From positions 9,427,982-9,491,981 of the forward strand of contig NC_090781.1 of NCBI RefSeq assembly GCF_040054535.1: a stretch of DNA of 64,000 nt, read 5' to 3'. The notes beneath the pieces are model-generated. The model worked only from the letters and a program-made list of their open reading frames with translations. It made no database searches and was not told the DNA's origin. The DNA is from Antennarius striatus (lineage: Eukaryota > Chordata > Actinopteri > Lophiiformes > Antennariidae). Position numbers and translations under genes: made by a program. Positions 1 to 11,315 of the stretch are shown one piece after another; position 1 is the stretch's first letter; every line of letters starts with the position of its first letter.

Positions 1-1318
1 CTCACGGAGGTAAAGAAAAGACATTCTAATTTACTAAATGTTTCCACGAATCGCATTATTACAGATACAAATTATTACAATTTTCTACTGTTTAAGTGCA
101 TTTAAATGGTTGGACAAATGGAAGTTTTGCTCATGTATTGTGTTCATGTGTAAAAGGTGCCTGTGTCCATGTGCAGTCAAAGCTGTGTGGCAGGAACCCG
201 GAAAGTCCTCCAGAAGGGAAAGCCCATCTGCTGCTTTGACTGTGTACCCTGTCCAGCAGGAGAAATCACTAATTTAACAGGTAATAACATTATAAACCAG
301 TATTCCCCTAACTCTATACCATGTAATTACACAAAATGAAATAGACAAGCAGAACTTCAGTTTTGAAATCTACACATCAATTACATTCATTATTTCCCCT
401 CTATTGTCTTGTTTTGCAGATTCCATACATTGTACAAAATGCCCCCCGACGCACTGGACCAATGAGCAGAAAGATGCCTGCCTCCCCAAACCAATTGAAT
501 TCTTAGCTCATGATGAAATTCTGGGAACATTACTAGTCTTGTTCTCTCTGCTAGGAGTTTTTGTAACTGTAATCACAACTATAGTTTTCTACTGCCACAA
601 AGAAACCCCAATAGTACGGGCCAACAACTCTGAGCTGAGCTTTCTGTTGCTGTTCTCTTTAACTCTGTGTTTCCTGTGTTCTCTGACCTTTATTGGCAAG
701 CCCTCTAACTGGTCCTGCATGCTGCGACACACAGCTTTTGGCATCACCTTTGTCCTCTGTGTCTCTTGTGTCCTCGGAAAAACAGTAGTGGTGTTAATGG
801 CTTTCAGAGCCACACGTCCAGGCACAAATGTCATGAAATGGTTTGGCCCCACACAGCAAAGGCTCAGTGTTCTGACTTTTACTTTCATACAGGTTTTAAT
901 TTGCATACTTTGGCTGACAATCAACCCCCCTTTTCCTTTCCAAAATATGTTGCACTATCAGGACAGAATCATCCTAGAGTGTGCTCTGGGCTCAGCCATA
1001 GGCTTTTGGGTTGTTCTTGGATACATTGGGCTTCTTGCCATGCTGTGTTTTATTCTTGCTTTTCTGGCTCGAACACTTCCCAATAATTTCAATGAAGCCA
1101 GATTTATCACCTTTAGCATGTTAATATTCTGTGCGGTGTGGGTCACTTTTATCCCGGCTTATGTTAGCTCACCTGGGAAGTTTACAGTAGCTGTAGAGAT
1201 ATTTGCCATTCTGGCTTCAAGCTTTGGTCTACTTTTTTGCATCTTTGTACCAAAATGTTTTATAATTTTATTTAGGCCAGAGAAAAATACAAGGACACAC
1301 CTGATGGGAAAATCATAG
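1..1318 (+). CDS. OlfC/V2R-like class C GPCR, 3' end only (gene 1)
   Basis: This is the 3' part of a fish olfactory class C receptor. Exon 5 (157-280, 124 nt) encodes the cysteine-rich NCD3G linker, recognisable from CCFDCVPC. Exon 6 (420-1318, 899 nt) encodes the complete seven-transmembrane domain and ends at TAG. The introns are AG/GT bounded, and the exon 5-6 junction is phase 1 (G + AT = Asp). Bases 1-9 followed by GTAAAG look like the tail of exon 4 (Leu-Thr-Glu), as in gene 5 where Ser-Glu precedes Val-Pro-Val-Ser. Family landmarks in the 7TM exon are [45 protein letters not shown] and PKCFIILF. The C-terminal tail is short. All upstream exons lie outside the window, so I cannot say whether the whole gene is intact; what is visible has no lesion. 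By family it is an odorant receptor of microvillous olfactory neurons; the ligand is unknown. Confidence 0.92.
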
Positions 1319-1508
1319 AATAAGGATGTACAGTATATGACTGATTATTGTCCAAATTAACTGGAATGTATAGTGTCTTTTGCTATGTTTTATTTTGCAT
1401 TCAAATTATAGTCTGTTTCATCTCTTTGTCATGTAATGTTTCTAATACATTTAAATTTCAATAACTGAATGCATGTCATCTGTTATAACTTTCATTAGAT
1501 AAAACACC

Positions 1509-1568
<60 letters not shown>

Positions 1569-1600
1569 TATATATATGTGAGTGAGTAGACACATTTGAC

Positions 1601-1685
<85 letters not shown>

Positions 1686-1803
1686 TGCATTATATATGCA
1701 TCCATAGTAATATAGTAAAACACTATTAATATTCTGCAAACATTTATTGGCACTAAATTTGTGCAGTCGACGAACTGTATTAACAAAATAAATTAGTTAG
1801 TTA
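1319..1803. repeat. Gene 1 3' flank with (GT)n and (TA)n microsatellites
   Basis: AT-rich 3' flank of gene 1. It contains a GT dinucleotide tract (about 1511-1566) and a TA tract (about 1603-1684). The poly-Tyr/Ile and poly-Thr/His reading frames across them are repeat artefacts. An AATAAA lies near 1786, beyond the microsatellites, but there is no obvious closer polyadenylation signal. Confidence 0.9.
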
Positions 1804-1820
1804 GGTATTATTTAAAAAAA

Positions 1821-2831
1821 GAAAGGAAGTCTGGAGTGGCAGAGAAGTATGTTAGAACGGTGCAGGACATGTATGAGGACTGTAAGACAGTGGTGAGATG
1901 TGCTGTAGGTGTGACAGAGGAGTTCAAGGTGGAGGTGGGACTGCATCAGGGATCAGCTCTGAGCCCCTTCTTGTTTGCCATGGTGATGGACAGGCTGACA
2001 GACGAGGTTAGACAGGAATCTCCATGGACTATGATGTTTGCAGATGACATTGTGATCTGTAGTGAGAGCAGGGAACAGGTGGAGGAGAAGCTAGAGAAGT
2101 GGAGGTTTGTCCTGGAAAGGAGAGGAATGAAGGTTAGCCGCAGTAAGACAGAGTACATGTGTGTGAATGAGAGGGACCCAAGTGGAAGAGTGAGGTTACA
2201 GGGAGAAGAGATCAAGAAGGTGGAGGATTTTAAGTACTTAGGCTCAACAGTCCAGAGCAATGGAGAGTGTGGAAAAGAGGTGAAGAAGCGTGTCCAGGCA
2301 GGATGGAACGGGTGGAGGAAAGTGTCAGGTGTGATGTGTGATAGAAGAGTTTCAGCTAAAATGAAAGGAAAGGTGTACAAAACTGTGGTGAGACCAGCGA
2401 TGTTGTTTGGTCTAGAGACAGTGTCACTGAGGAAAAGACAGGAGACAGAGCTAGAGGTAGCAGAGATGAAGATGCTGAGGTTCTCTCTGGGAGTGACCAG
2501 GAAGGATAGGATCAGGAATGAGTACATCAGAGGGACAGCACATGTTAGAGGTTTTGGAGATAAAGTCAGAGAGGCCAGACTGAGATGGTTTGGACATGTC
2601 CAGAGGAGAGATAGTGAATATATTGGTAGAAGGATGCTGAGTTTTGAACTGCCAGGCAGGAGGTCTAGAGGAAGACCAAAGAGGAGGTTTATGGATGTAA
2701 TGAGGGAAGACATGAAGGTAGTTGGTGTGAGAGAAGAGGATTCAAAGGACAGGGCTAGATGGAGGAAATTGATTCGCTGTGGCGACCCCTGAAGGGAAAA
2801 GCCGAAAGGAAAAGAAGAAGAAGAAGAAGAA
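1821..2831 (+). mobile_element. 5'-truncated RTE-clade LINE, copy 1
   Basis: Non-LTR retrotransposon fragment whose frame 1836-2792 encodes the C-terminal half of the reverse transcriptase. It includes the GLHQGSALSP region, the catalytic FADDIVI box and the C-terminal GRPKRRF region, with no internal stop. It ends in a short (GAA)n tail. It is flanked by the direct repeat GGTATTATTTAAAAAAA (1804-1820 and 2832-2848), the target-site duplication. It is nearly identical in protein to the larger copy at 33480-36378. It is a dead-on-arrival insertion lacking the endonuclease. Confidence 0.93.
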
Positions 2832-2848
2832 GGTATTATTTAAAAAAA

Positions 2849-4195
2849 AAAAAAAAGATGTTAAAAATCCTTCACTGATCACATTACAAAGTTCACATTC
2901 ATGCTAAAATTGAGTTTCTTCACTTTAATAACAATATACTTATTAACACTTTTTTAAAAATTGGCCTTCATGATGAACGCGATTAACTAAAATGTCAAGA
3001 TAAAACAATTATTCATTTACATCACTTTTGAACAAGTTCAAGTAGTTTTTAACTTTGAAAATACAATATAGTACGCAACTATAATAACATTTGTTGTCCC
3101 TTATCTACAAAACGTTATTTGGAAGTGTTTATTAATTAATAATTACAATACATGATCGTGAGAAACATGACATAAAACACAAACAGCAGATACAGTATAA
3201 TGCTGATAAAACAAGGGCCAGAAATATAGTATAAAAATACATGATTGTATAGTATCCAATTATATCATTAAACAGAAATAAAGTTTTGACAAGTCCTAAC
3301 ACAAAACCCAAAAAGAAAACAAACTAAGATAAATAAGATCCCACCGGTTTTGAGCATGACTTAATCACTTAGTCACTTGGCTTAAGTAGGAAAGTGACTG
3401 CAGGGCAAATAGATTATAAAAGATCACTTCATCGTTTTACACACAAACAAGAAAAACGTGGCTAACAGTTTCAAAGTGCTTTAATAATTAACGTCCCTGT
3501 CTTAACATGTAAACATTACATGTTATTGCAAGGGTTTATTTTCGTCTTTCCGTCTCCTTCATTTTTACTTTTTTCACTGAGGTCTGATGTCATCATTTTG
3601 TGGTTGTTGGATATACAACTGAGCTACCTCAGCTGAGCTACCTACCCTTATTGGTAAACCTAATAAGAAAATATGTGTAGACATTGATAATCACACATAT
3701 TGTTTCTTAGTTAGAGAAGAAGAAGGACCCAAATTTCCTTTTACTTGTCATTATATATACAGTGAAAATCAACAACAGCTTAGGTTCCATATATCTGGAA
3801 CATTTTTACTCAGGAAGTCATCATTTAAAACAAATACAGTGATGTCCAGACATCATAACACCAAGAGGGACCAATTCTAATTCTAATCTGCTACCAATTT
3901 TATGGTAGCAGATTTTCTTTTTCATGAGTAATGTGACTGACATAAGCAATACAATTATACATAAATCATACTGTTTTTATAGTGACATAAATAATATTTT
4001 AGTTACAATATTTTAATTTAAATATTGGCTTAACAAAAAAGTCATAAAATCAGTTGACATAAAAAAAAAAAAATTACCATTAGACTAATGTCGAAGGTAA
4101 ACTATTTCTATGTCACATTCAATTTAATGTAAATATACAAATGACATTGAATAAAATTTGAGAAATGTATTTAAATGTATTTAAATGTATTTAAA
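2849..4195. other. AT-rich intergenic DNA, no gene seen
   Basis: I see no open reading frame of note, no receptor exon and no recognisable transposon in this stretch. It is AT-rich with short homopolymer runs. Confidence 0.6.
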
Positions 4196-4430
4196 GACCG
4201 CCTGGTGGTGCACTGGGTAGCGCTGTTGCCTCACAGTAACAAGGTTCCACGTTTGATTTCTTTCTGTGCGGAGTTTGTATGTCTGTGTGGGTTCTTTTCA
4301 GGTTGTCCAGCTTCCTTCCACCTCCAAAAGCATGCAGCTTAGGTGAATTGTTCACACCAAATTGTCTGTCGGTAAAAGTGTGATTGCGTTTGTTTGTTTG
4401 TTTGTTTCACGATGATGAGCTGGTGCACTG
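4196..4430 (+). mobile_element. Old tRNA-derived SINE copy
   Basis: The head (CTGGTGGTGCACTGGGTAGC) is a decayed tRNA-like A-box. The body, with CTTCCTTCCACCTCCAAAAG, matches the SINE copies at 12897-13237 and 23826-24200. The B-box is degraded, so this is an older insertion. Confidence 0.65.
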
Positions 4431-5204
4431 TAATCCAGCTTTTGCTGGGATACTCCATGTCATTATGTGGCTCCGGGTTGATGGCCAGCGACAGTCTAAC
4501 CTTTGTGCTGTCACCTGTGACCTCTGGGTTGCTGCCCCCGGTTGTCTAACCCTTGTGTTGTCACCTGTATCCTTCGTGTTATTCTGCGGTTCTGGGTTGG
4601 TAGTTGGCGACCCAGCAGGTAAAGGAGTTGGAAGCCCACATGGCCCAGAGCCCAGGCCGCAGCACCGGACGCCACCACAGCCGCGTCAGTGGCTGCAACT
4701 ACCGGCCATGTGGCTCCTGCCGCCATTCTCCCCGCGGGCGCAGCCGCCTGTCCCATGGCAGGCGGCAGCCAGCGTTCATCTTCTCCGTTCCGACAGTTGC
4801 ACATGAGATGTCCGTCCCATCCGCGCACTTAAAACATTTCATGCTATCACTAGTGACATAAACCATGTAGTCATAGTGATCAATTGTAAACGTGAGTGTG
4901 AAATTCAGCTCTTCATTGGACCGATTTGGGATTATCATAACATGTGAGAGAGAGAGATAGATTTGATCTCGTAAAGATACAGCTTTTTTTTTTTCTCCGT
5001 GATTTTTTTTTTCTCCATGTCACCTTAGGGGCTCCGTAAGACAGTAATAATAATAACAATAATAAAAAAATAATTAACAATAATTTAAAAAAAAAAAGAT
5101 TAGATTTATTTAGCACTTTTCTGGACACTGAAAGTCACGAGAGGACTCAGGCCCGGAACCTTCTAGCTGTAAAGTGACAGAAGTACCCACTTGCTGCACT
5201 CATT
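4431..5204. other. GC-rich island and AT-rich flank, no supported gene
   Basis: Bases about 4600-4800 are strikingly GC-rich compared with the AT-rich surroundings. Short frames overlap on both strands, but none resembles a known protein and none has a splice or start context I would trust. This is probably a fragment of an unidentified repeat. The 4960-5100 stretch is poly-T/A rich. Confidence 0.4.
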
Positions 5205-5425
5205 ACATTTAGCATGCTTGTATTCTGTGCTGTTTGGATAAGTACTGTATTGTCTCTGCATATAATAACTCTCCTGCAAAATGCACCGTAGCAGCAGAAA
5301 TCTTTACAATTTTGTCCTTGGCATTTGAGTAGCTGCTTAGCATTTTTACCTGATGTGTTATGTAATATTGGTCAAGGCAGAGAAAAATACACAGACACAT
5401 GTCTGGTGAAAATTGTGAAGTTCAT
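5205..5425 (+). pseudogene. OlfC pseudogene remnant (TM6-TM7 and C-tail)
   Basis: The DNA aligns along its length with the end of gene 4 exon 6 (about 42490-42712). Both share ATTACATTYAGCATG, the stretch encoding FCAVWI, GCAGCAGAAATCTTT, ATTTTGTCCT, GTTATGTAATATTGGTC and the end of the tail. In this copy the frame is broken by small indels and by in-frame stops (for example TGAGTAGC where gene 4 has the Gly-Leu-Leu region). No upstream exons are nearby, so it is a fragment left from a lost paralogue of gene 4. Confidence 0.85.
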
Positions 5426-6939
5426 AATTAATTCATATCCTTTCCTTTGATGCAGGCTTCTCACAGTTTCAATGGCTTGATCGTAATCAGCTTTGTAGTT
5501 GTAAAGAAATTGAAGAAAACATTCTCTTCTTATTCTCTTCTCTTTAAAAAGGTGCTACAAGCTATAAACAATTGAAAATAATCCATATTCAAAATTCTAG
5601 TTTATTATTTATTTACTGTCAGGATGAATTCAAGATCCTGTTGCTAATCTGACAGATACCAAAAATTGTGCAGGATAGTGTTGACACCTTTCTTGGTCAG
5701 TCGGATTCACGACCAAGGTTGTTCACACACACACTACTTCCAAGAAAAAAAAATCTCAATGCTATTGCATCAGTCAGGGACAGATGTAGAGCAGTAATCA
5801 ACGTTTCGAGTTGTTTCTAATACGATATAAAAATTGTACATCAGGTTGCTTGTACATCTACAGTCTTTCTCTGTCTCTCCATTTGTTTATTTTAAAAGCA
5901 TACACTGTCAGAAAGTGACCTGACAAGTTTTTTTTTTAATTTCCACTTTCCTTTATCTTCAAATGTCTGTTGAATGTCATGTGAGCCCATGTCCTTTCAC
6001 CAGGCTTAAATTATGCTAAAGGTGCAGGGTAATCTCAAACTGTGAGGTGGACATGTATTTAAAAAAAAATAAAAATCTAATAACAAGCTTTAATTTAAAA
6101 AAAAAAAAAATCTTTCCTTGGAGGCCCTGCAAAAAGTAAAATGTAAAGTGAGTTTAACCCAAATGACACTACCCTTTCTTAGGCTCCTTCTCACATGACA
6201 AGTTTCATGTGGACCAGTGGATTTGAAAGAAAACAAAAAACAAAAACTGTTTTCAGGTTTTGAATTAAAAAAAAAAAAAAAAAAAAAAAACTAAATTAGA
6301 TGACATAACAATTTCATTACTTTATTCATCGTATTTTCATCTTTCTAATCCTCAACAAAAAATCCTCTAAAAAATATTGTAGATTTTATTTTATTTTTCT
6401 AATCTAATTTTATGTGCATTTTATGAACACAGTCGTGCTTGTTTTGGGACTAAAGAAAACATTACATTGTTGGGTAGATAAACATGCAGAAATAAACACA
6501 CTGTTTTTATTATATTTATTTTTATACACAGAACTCATTCTTATTAGCAGATCATGTCAGTTGCCATTTATTTCAAATTACCTGTAGTTTTTCAGTTAGA
6601 TGGAAGGAAAAAGCAAACAATTTTCCTAATAAAAAACACACACTATAGAGCCGATGAAAATTTAATTACTACAATATTTTAGCTAGGATACCATGAAAGC
6701 CTATGGTTTTATGCCCTGTATTTATTTATTTTATTTTATTTTATGTGTAATCAAAAATTGCCATGTTAATAACTTATAATTGTAAAAAAAAACAAAAAAC
6801 TGCAAATGAATGGACATAGAGATCACATAATCCGAACAAGAAATGATCCCCCTCCATATTAAAAAAAAAAAAAAAAAAAAAAAATCACACACCTTTGGGC
6901 AAAATACAGTAAATGAATTGTACTTTGTTATGACTAACT
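5426..6939. other. AT-rich intergenic DNA, no gene seen
   Basis: No receptor exon or transposon is recognised. There are poly-A runs near 6266-6290 and 6860-6884. A TTTATT at 6721-6726 would read AATAAA on the minus strand, about 215 nt past the stop of gene 2, and is a candidate polyadenylation signal for it. Confidence 0.55.
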
Positions 6940-9900
6940 TCATCTGATATATTTTCCAGTCAGGCCTTTCTTAATATTTCTCTCCGGGTGTATTAAAATA
7001 ACGTAACATTTTGGTGCAAAAATACAGAATAGCAAACCAAAACTGGAGGCTAATATGGCAAATATCTCCACAGCCACAGTGAATTTCCCAGGAGAGCTGA
7101 CATATGCTGGGATGAAAGCGATCCACACAGCCCAGAAGATCAGCATGCTGAAGGTGATAAGCTTTGCCTCATTGAATGTATCAGGAAGCTTGCGTCCAAG
7201 GAAGGCCAGAAGGAGGCAGAGGAAGGCCAGTAGGCCAATATAGGCCAGGATAAGATAGAATCCAGGAGGCCATGGATCCTTACACTCTACAACAATCTAA
7301 TCACACCCAACATTACATCAGTACAGGTCAAAATGTATACATAGTCCAATTGTTGATTTGTATGGTTATGTTTGGTTGCTGTCTTGAATCAAAAGTGAAA
7401 ACTAACACTCGTATCAGTAGGTTTTGAATATTTCTGACTTTGGCCACTTCTGGTGGAATCAAAACAGTGTTAGATGCTATCATTCTTACTTTTCCAGTGA
7501 AGACTTGATAGGCTGGGTTTCTGAATGGGTGGGGAGGTGAGCCCAACAGCAAACCCACACAAAGACAAACCTGAGGAGAATAATTCAGGACTAGGTTTAG
7601 TGTAAATTGTCAATGGATGAATATAAAATGAATAGACGATCTGTAAACCTCCTACCTGAGGAGCTGTTGTGCAAATGATCAGAGTTCTCTGTTGAGACGG
7701 ACCGAACAGCCTCAGAACCTTGGAGCCTGGTATATTGGACCAGAAAGCCAAGAGAACAACAATGGTCTTAACAAGTAGGCAAGAGAGACAGAGAACAAAG
7801 CTGATACCAAATGCAGCCTGGCGAAGCTTGCATGTCCACACAGATGGCTGCCCAATGAACACCAGGGAGCACAAGAAGCAGAGTTTCAATGAAAGGAGAA
7901 GCAAAAAACTCATTTCTGAGTTGTTGGCCTTGACAACCGGTGTGGAGCGGAAACGATGATATACAGTTGTGATGATGGTTGTTAAGACAACACCAAGCAG
8001 TGTGAGTGTGACCAGGATGATGCCCATGGTGTCGTAGAAAGACAGAAATTCTTCAACCCCCGCCACACATTTTACGTTGTCTTTGTCTGACCAGTAGAAC
8101 TCAGGACATTTTGTACATTCTGTGGAACCTTTGGGAACACATAACATCAATACAAATGTAAAGATGCACATAAAACAACTTTTAATGGCTTCACCAGGTT
8201 TTGGATTCTTACAGTAATGAGGTAGTTTATGAATGATAAACATGCAAGGCACTACCAGTCTGGTTGCTGATCTCTCCATCGGCACAGGGCAAACAATCAA
8301 AGCAACAGTGGGGCTCTCCCAGGCGCCTGGCCTGCCTGCTGCCAGGTGAGCATGGGGCGCTACATTGTGAAACAGGCACCTGAACAAATGAAGGTGAAAG
8401 AATGTAGTCAACCATTTTCTTTGCATCACGTTAGGTTACAAAAAATGCTATTTGTTAAAAAGCATAAATAATTTCAATTATGTAGCTGCAGTGACAAATT
8501 CAGTGAAACCTTAATTTTTCACCTTCTTTATCCCACATAAAATCAGTCCAGATGACATATTACCCACTTGCAACTGTCCTTTCATCCACACAATTGCACT
8601 CCACTCAATCTTCAGTTGTTGTCTCAATGGAGCTGAGCCATCATAGCTTCCGACTTTGACAAATCTAAATATTGTAAAAGAAATCAAGACACTAGGGTTG
8701 GTTTTGCAAAATAAATTGTCTTAATATGTTATTATCGCAATGAGCATAATAAATCTTCTCAATAATGATTACTTTAATAGATGTTTTCTTCTTATGAAAA
8801 ATCATTAAATAATAATATTTCACCTAATTTCACCCTTGCTGTTCTTCTGCCAGTTGATGATGTCGTATAAAGGGACTGGCTCTCCATTGGAGTCAAAATA
8901 CACCTTCTGATCAAGCTGGTCAGTGAAATTTACCATTTTCAGATGATCCAGCAACTACATGAAATGAGGAGAGAAAAGAACAAGCCAAAAGCATGACGAA
9001 AATTATATTAAAAAATAATTCAAAAAAAATTATTTAAAAATGTTTTTGCATTGCACTAACCTGTTTAGATGTAAATGATTTATATTTCTCACATGCTCCC
9101 GCAGAATCACAGTTCATTAAAGTGTGCAGAGCATGTGCTATGGCATACACAGCTTTATAAACATTATAGGATATTCTGACTTCAGAAACATCAGTATAGC
9201 TGGTGTTTGTTGTGCTCAGATCCTCTAAGCCAGTGCAAGTCTCTTTACTAACACCTGTAAAGCGTGTTTTTCCCACAATAGGCCTGAAAAACGATGCTGA
9301 GATTTTTTGAGAGTCTGTTTTGTTACCAAAAACATCATTTTTTATAAACTTTTCCCGAGTATGTGAGTCCTTATCTTGGTATTTGAGTACTTTAAAGTCA
9401 AGCCTACAGTTGAATATCTCTTCCCAGAATGTATTGATAAATTCCATTCCTGGTTTGAGAGAGGGGCGTACACTAAGCAAGAATTCTTTTAAGCCGGGGA
9501 TCTTAACTCCAGGGAAGGAAAAACCCACTGTGCCCTCAAGGAGAGAGTAGAAAGGGGGTGAGTTCAGTAGGCTAGAAGTTATCCAGGCTTCACTTGCTAC
9601 CCACTGGATGCCTGTGACATTTCTCTGAGCCAGCTAGAAAAAAAAGGCATAAATTGTGAAATTTGATGATGGTAGGAAAGCAATGAGAAAATCATTAATA
9701 CCAGCATTATTGTAATGTTGGTATTAATGCACACCATGCAATAAATATTGCATAGAGTGCTGAAACGTACATTGTTTACCTCTATCAGCAGATCCACCAG
9801 TTGCACCTCTGAGGCAAAAACCACCACGACCTTTGAAGTCGAACTCTGCAGCCTATTTGACATTTTCTGGATTTCAGCTGCTGTGGGAGCTTGAGGGATA

Positions 9901-11315
9901 GTCAGATGAAATTCAAGACACCCACCGTGTTGCTCAAACTGTCTAGAGAATGCTTGTATTCCATAAAGACTATAATCACCCTGAAATTGATGACATTTTT
10001 GTGAATTGTGGTGTTGCATGGAACATTTGGTGTGGTAAAAGAAATCCTTTTCTTACCGTGGCCCCTATTATTCCCAACCATAGCCAGCCTAAGGAGGTAA
10101 CCAGTTGAACAAGACCTCTAACTTGGAAAAAATCACTCGGCACAGTCCGCAAGAATGATGGATAGATATTCTTGTCAGTGAGACAAGTGCAAGTGGCAAA
10201 ATAACTGACCTATGGGGTAGGAAGAAAAGACCAAAACCACTATCAACAAAGTAAACATTGTTACATAATTTAATGTAAAACTAAAATGTATCTTCTAACC
10301 AGTGGGATGTTGAATGTGCCAAGAATGTGAGCCACAGCTCTTGTAGCGGAAGAGGATGTAAGGCCAATCACAGCAGGTACAGGAGAATCAGCCAGACATA
10401 AAGGCAGTCTGTCAGAATTTCTGCTCTTCTTTATCATCCCTTCTGTTACATTTCCCTTGTAATCATTTTCCATATTTGTACACCCCTCCATTGTAATGCT
10501 CATATCCTTTAAGATATTTAAACTTTCTTCAGATCCTGTCTTTTGTTTCACTTGCCTTACAGCAGGCTTAGAGAGACTGAATAAAGAGAACAAAGCTTGC
10601 AAGCTTGTATGGACATGGTCACAGCTGTCCATGATCTGATAACCCAGTGTAACACCTGGTAACAGGCTTGAATTACGATTGATTTCCTCCACTGTAAACA
10701 CCATTGTCATCATCCAGCGGAAGCCTCTGTAGTCAAAGCTGTGGACATTTTAATAAAGTGGCATGCAGTCTATGAAATTCAGCTCGAGATGGAAAACGTT
10801 CTATTACACATAACACACACAAGCACAATGAAATAATGATGACAGACATCACAGCAAAATTGTATTATTATGATTCTGATTATTATTATCACAATTGTTT
10901 TTGCAGTGTTGGGATATTTCTGATGTCAAGGGTATTCTTACCTACTGCAAGGTATGGGTGCCGGCTTGCTATGGAAGAGGTGATGCGGATTAGTAGCTGT
11001 ATAATAGAGAGGGAAAAACCCTCCAATCTCAAAATCACCTCCTGACTGCAGGGCAAGAGCCTCATTGTCTGCCAGTTTCTCACACTGAGCCAACCTTGAA
11101 GTTACACTCCTCATTGGTTCTATCTGCAAATAATGCAGTCTCTCAGTTAAAGCCTCATTTTTCACCACACCTTTCTCTAAACATAGGTCTTTCCTTTCCT
11201 TTTTATGTTCAGCAACATCCGAGACGACTGGAAAAATAATGCTAAAGAATGCCCAAAGATTCAGCCAGACAGACACCCATATAAAGGTTGAATACAGTAC
11301 ACATACTGACCCCAT
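6940..11315 (-). CDS. OlfC/V2R-like class C GPCR with 11 exons (gene 2)
   Basis: Complete receptor gene. Exons (minus strand): 11315-10942, 10738-10300, 10209-10057, 9980-9780, 9633-9061, 8954-8824, 8664-8568, 8379-8256, 8128-7656, 7570-7490 and 7296-6940. They sum to 3003 nt, 1000 residues plus stop, with GT-AG at every junction. Exon 1 starts at [13 protein letters not shown], a hydrophobic signal peptide. The ligand-binding domain covers about residues 60-640. NCD3G (CCFDCLPC) is at 657-697. The 7TM follows, with [18 protein letters not shown] and PKCYVIL. Relative to the canonical six-exon structure of gene 4, old exon 3 is cut twice, exon 4 once and the 7TM exon twice. The two halves of exon 4 total exactly 228 nt. 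The binding domain is about 140 residues longer than in genes 3-5, partly from an insertion in exon 2. VIGLTSSS replaces the usual GESGSS. Its tail runs toward gene 1. The start codon could differ, but the model is otherwise secure. Confidence 0.93.

Noticed and set aside
1451-1786. Minus-strand frames of repeated Tyr-Ile and Thr-His
   Set aside because: They are translations of TA and GT dinucleotide microsatellites, as are similar frames at 15532-15960, 17407-17733, 20179-20502, 29914-30308, 47865-48062, 51246-51554 and 62547-62864.
4384-4861. Proline/arginine-rich frames on both strands
   Set aside because: They lie in a GC-rich patch where all frames stay open by composition. No motif, splice site or start context supports a gene.
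7470-8429. A single 319-codon receptor frame on the minus strand
   Set aside because: The open frame runs through intron 5 and the 85-nt 7TM intron. The spliced model gives a protein matching the family, whereas the unspliced one inserts unrelated residues.
6940-11315. Gene 2 as a pseudogene because its exons are broken up
   Set aside because: All ten introns have GT-AG ends, exon lengths add to a whole number of codons, and conserved motifs are continuous across every junction.
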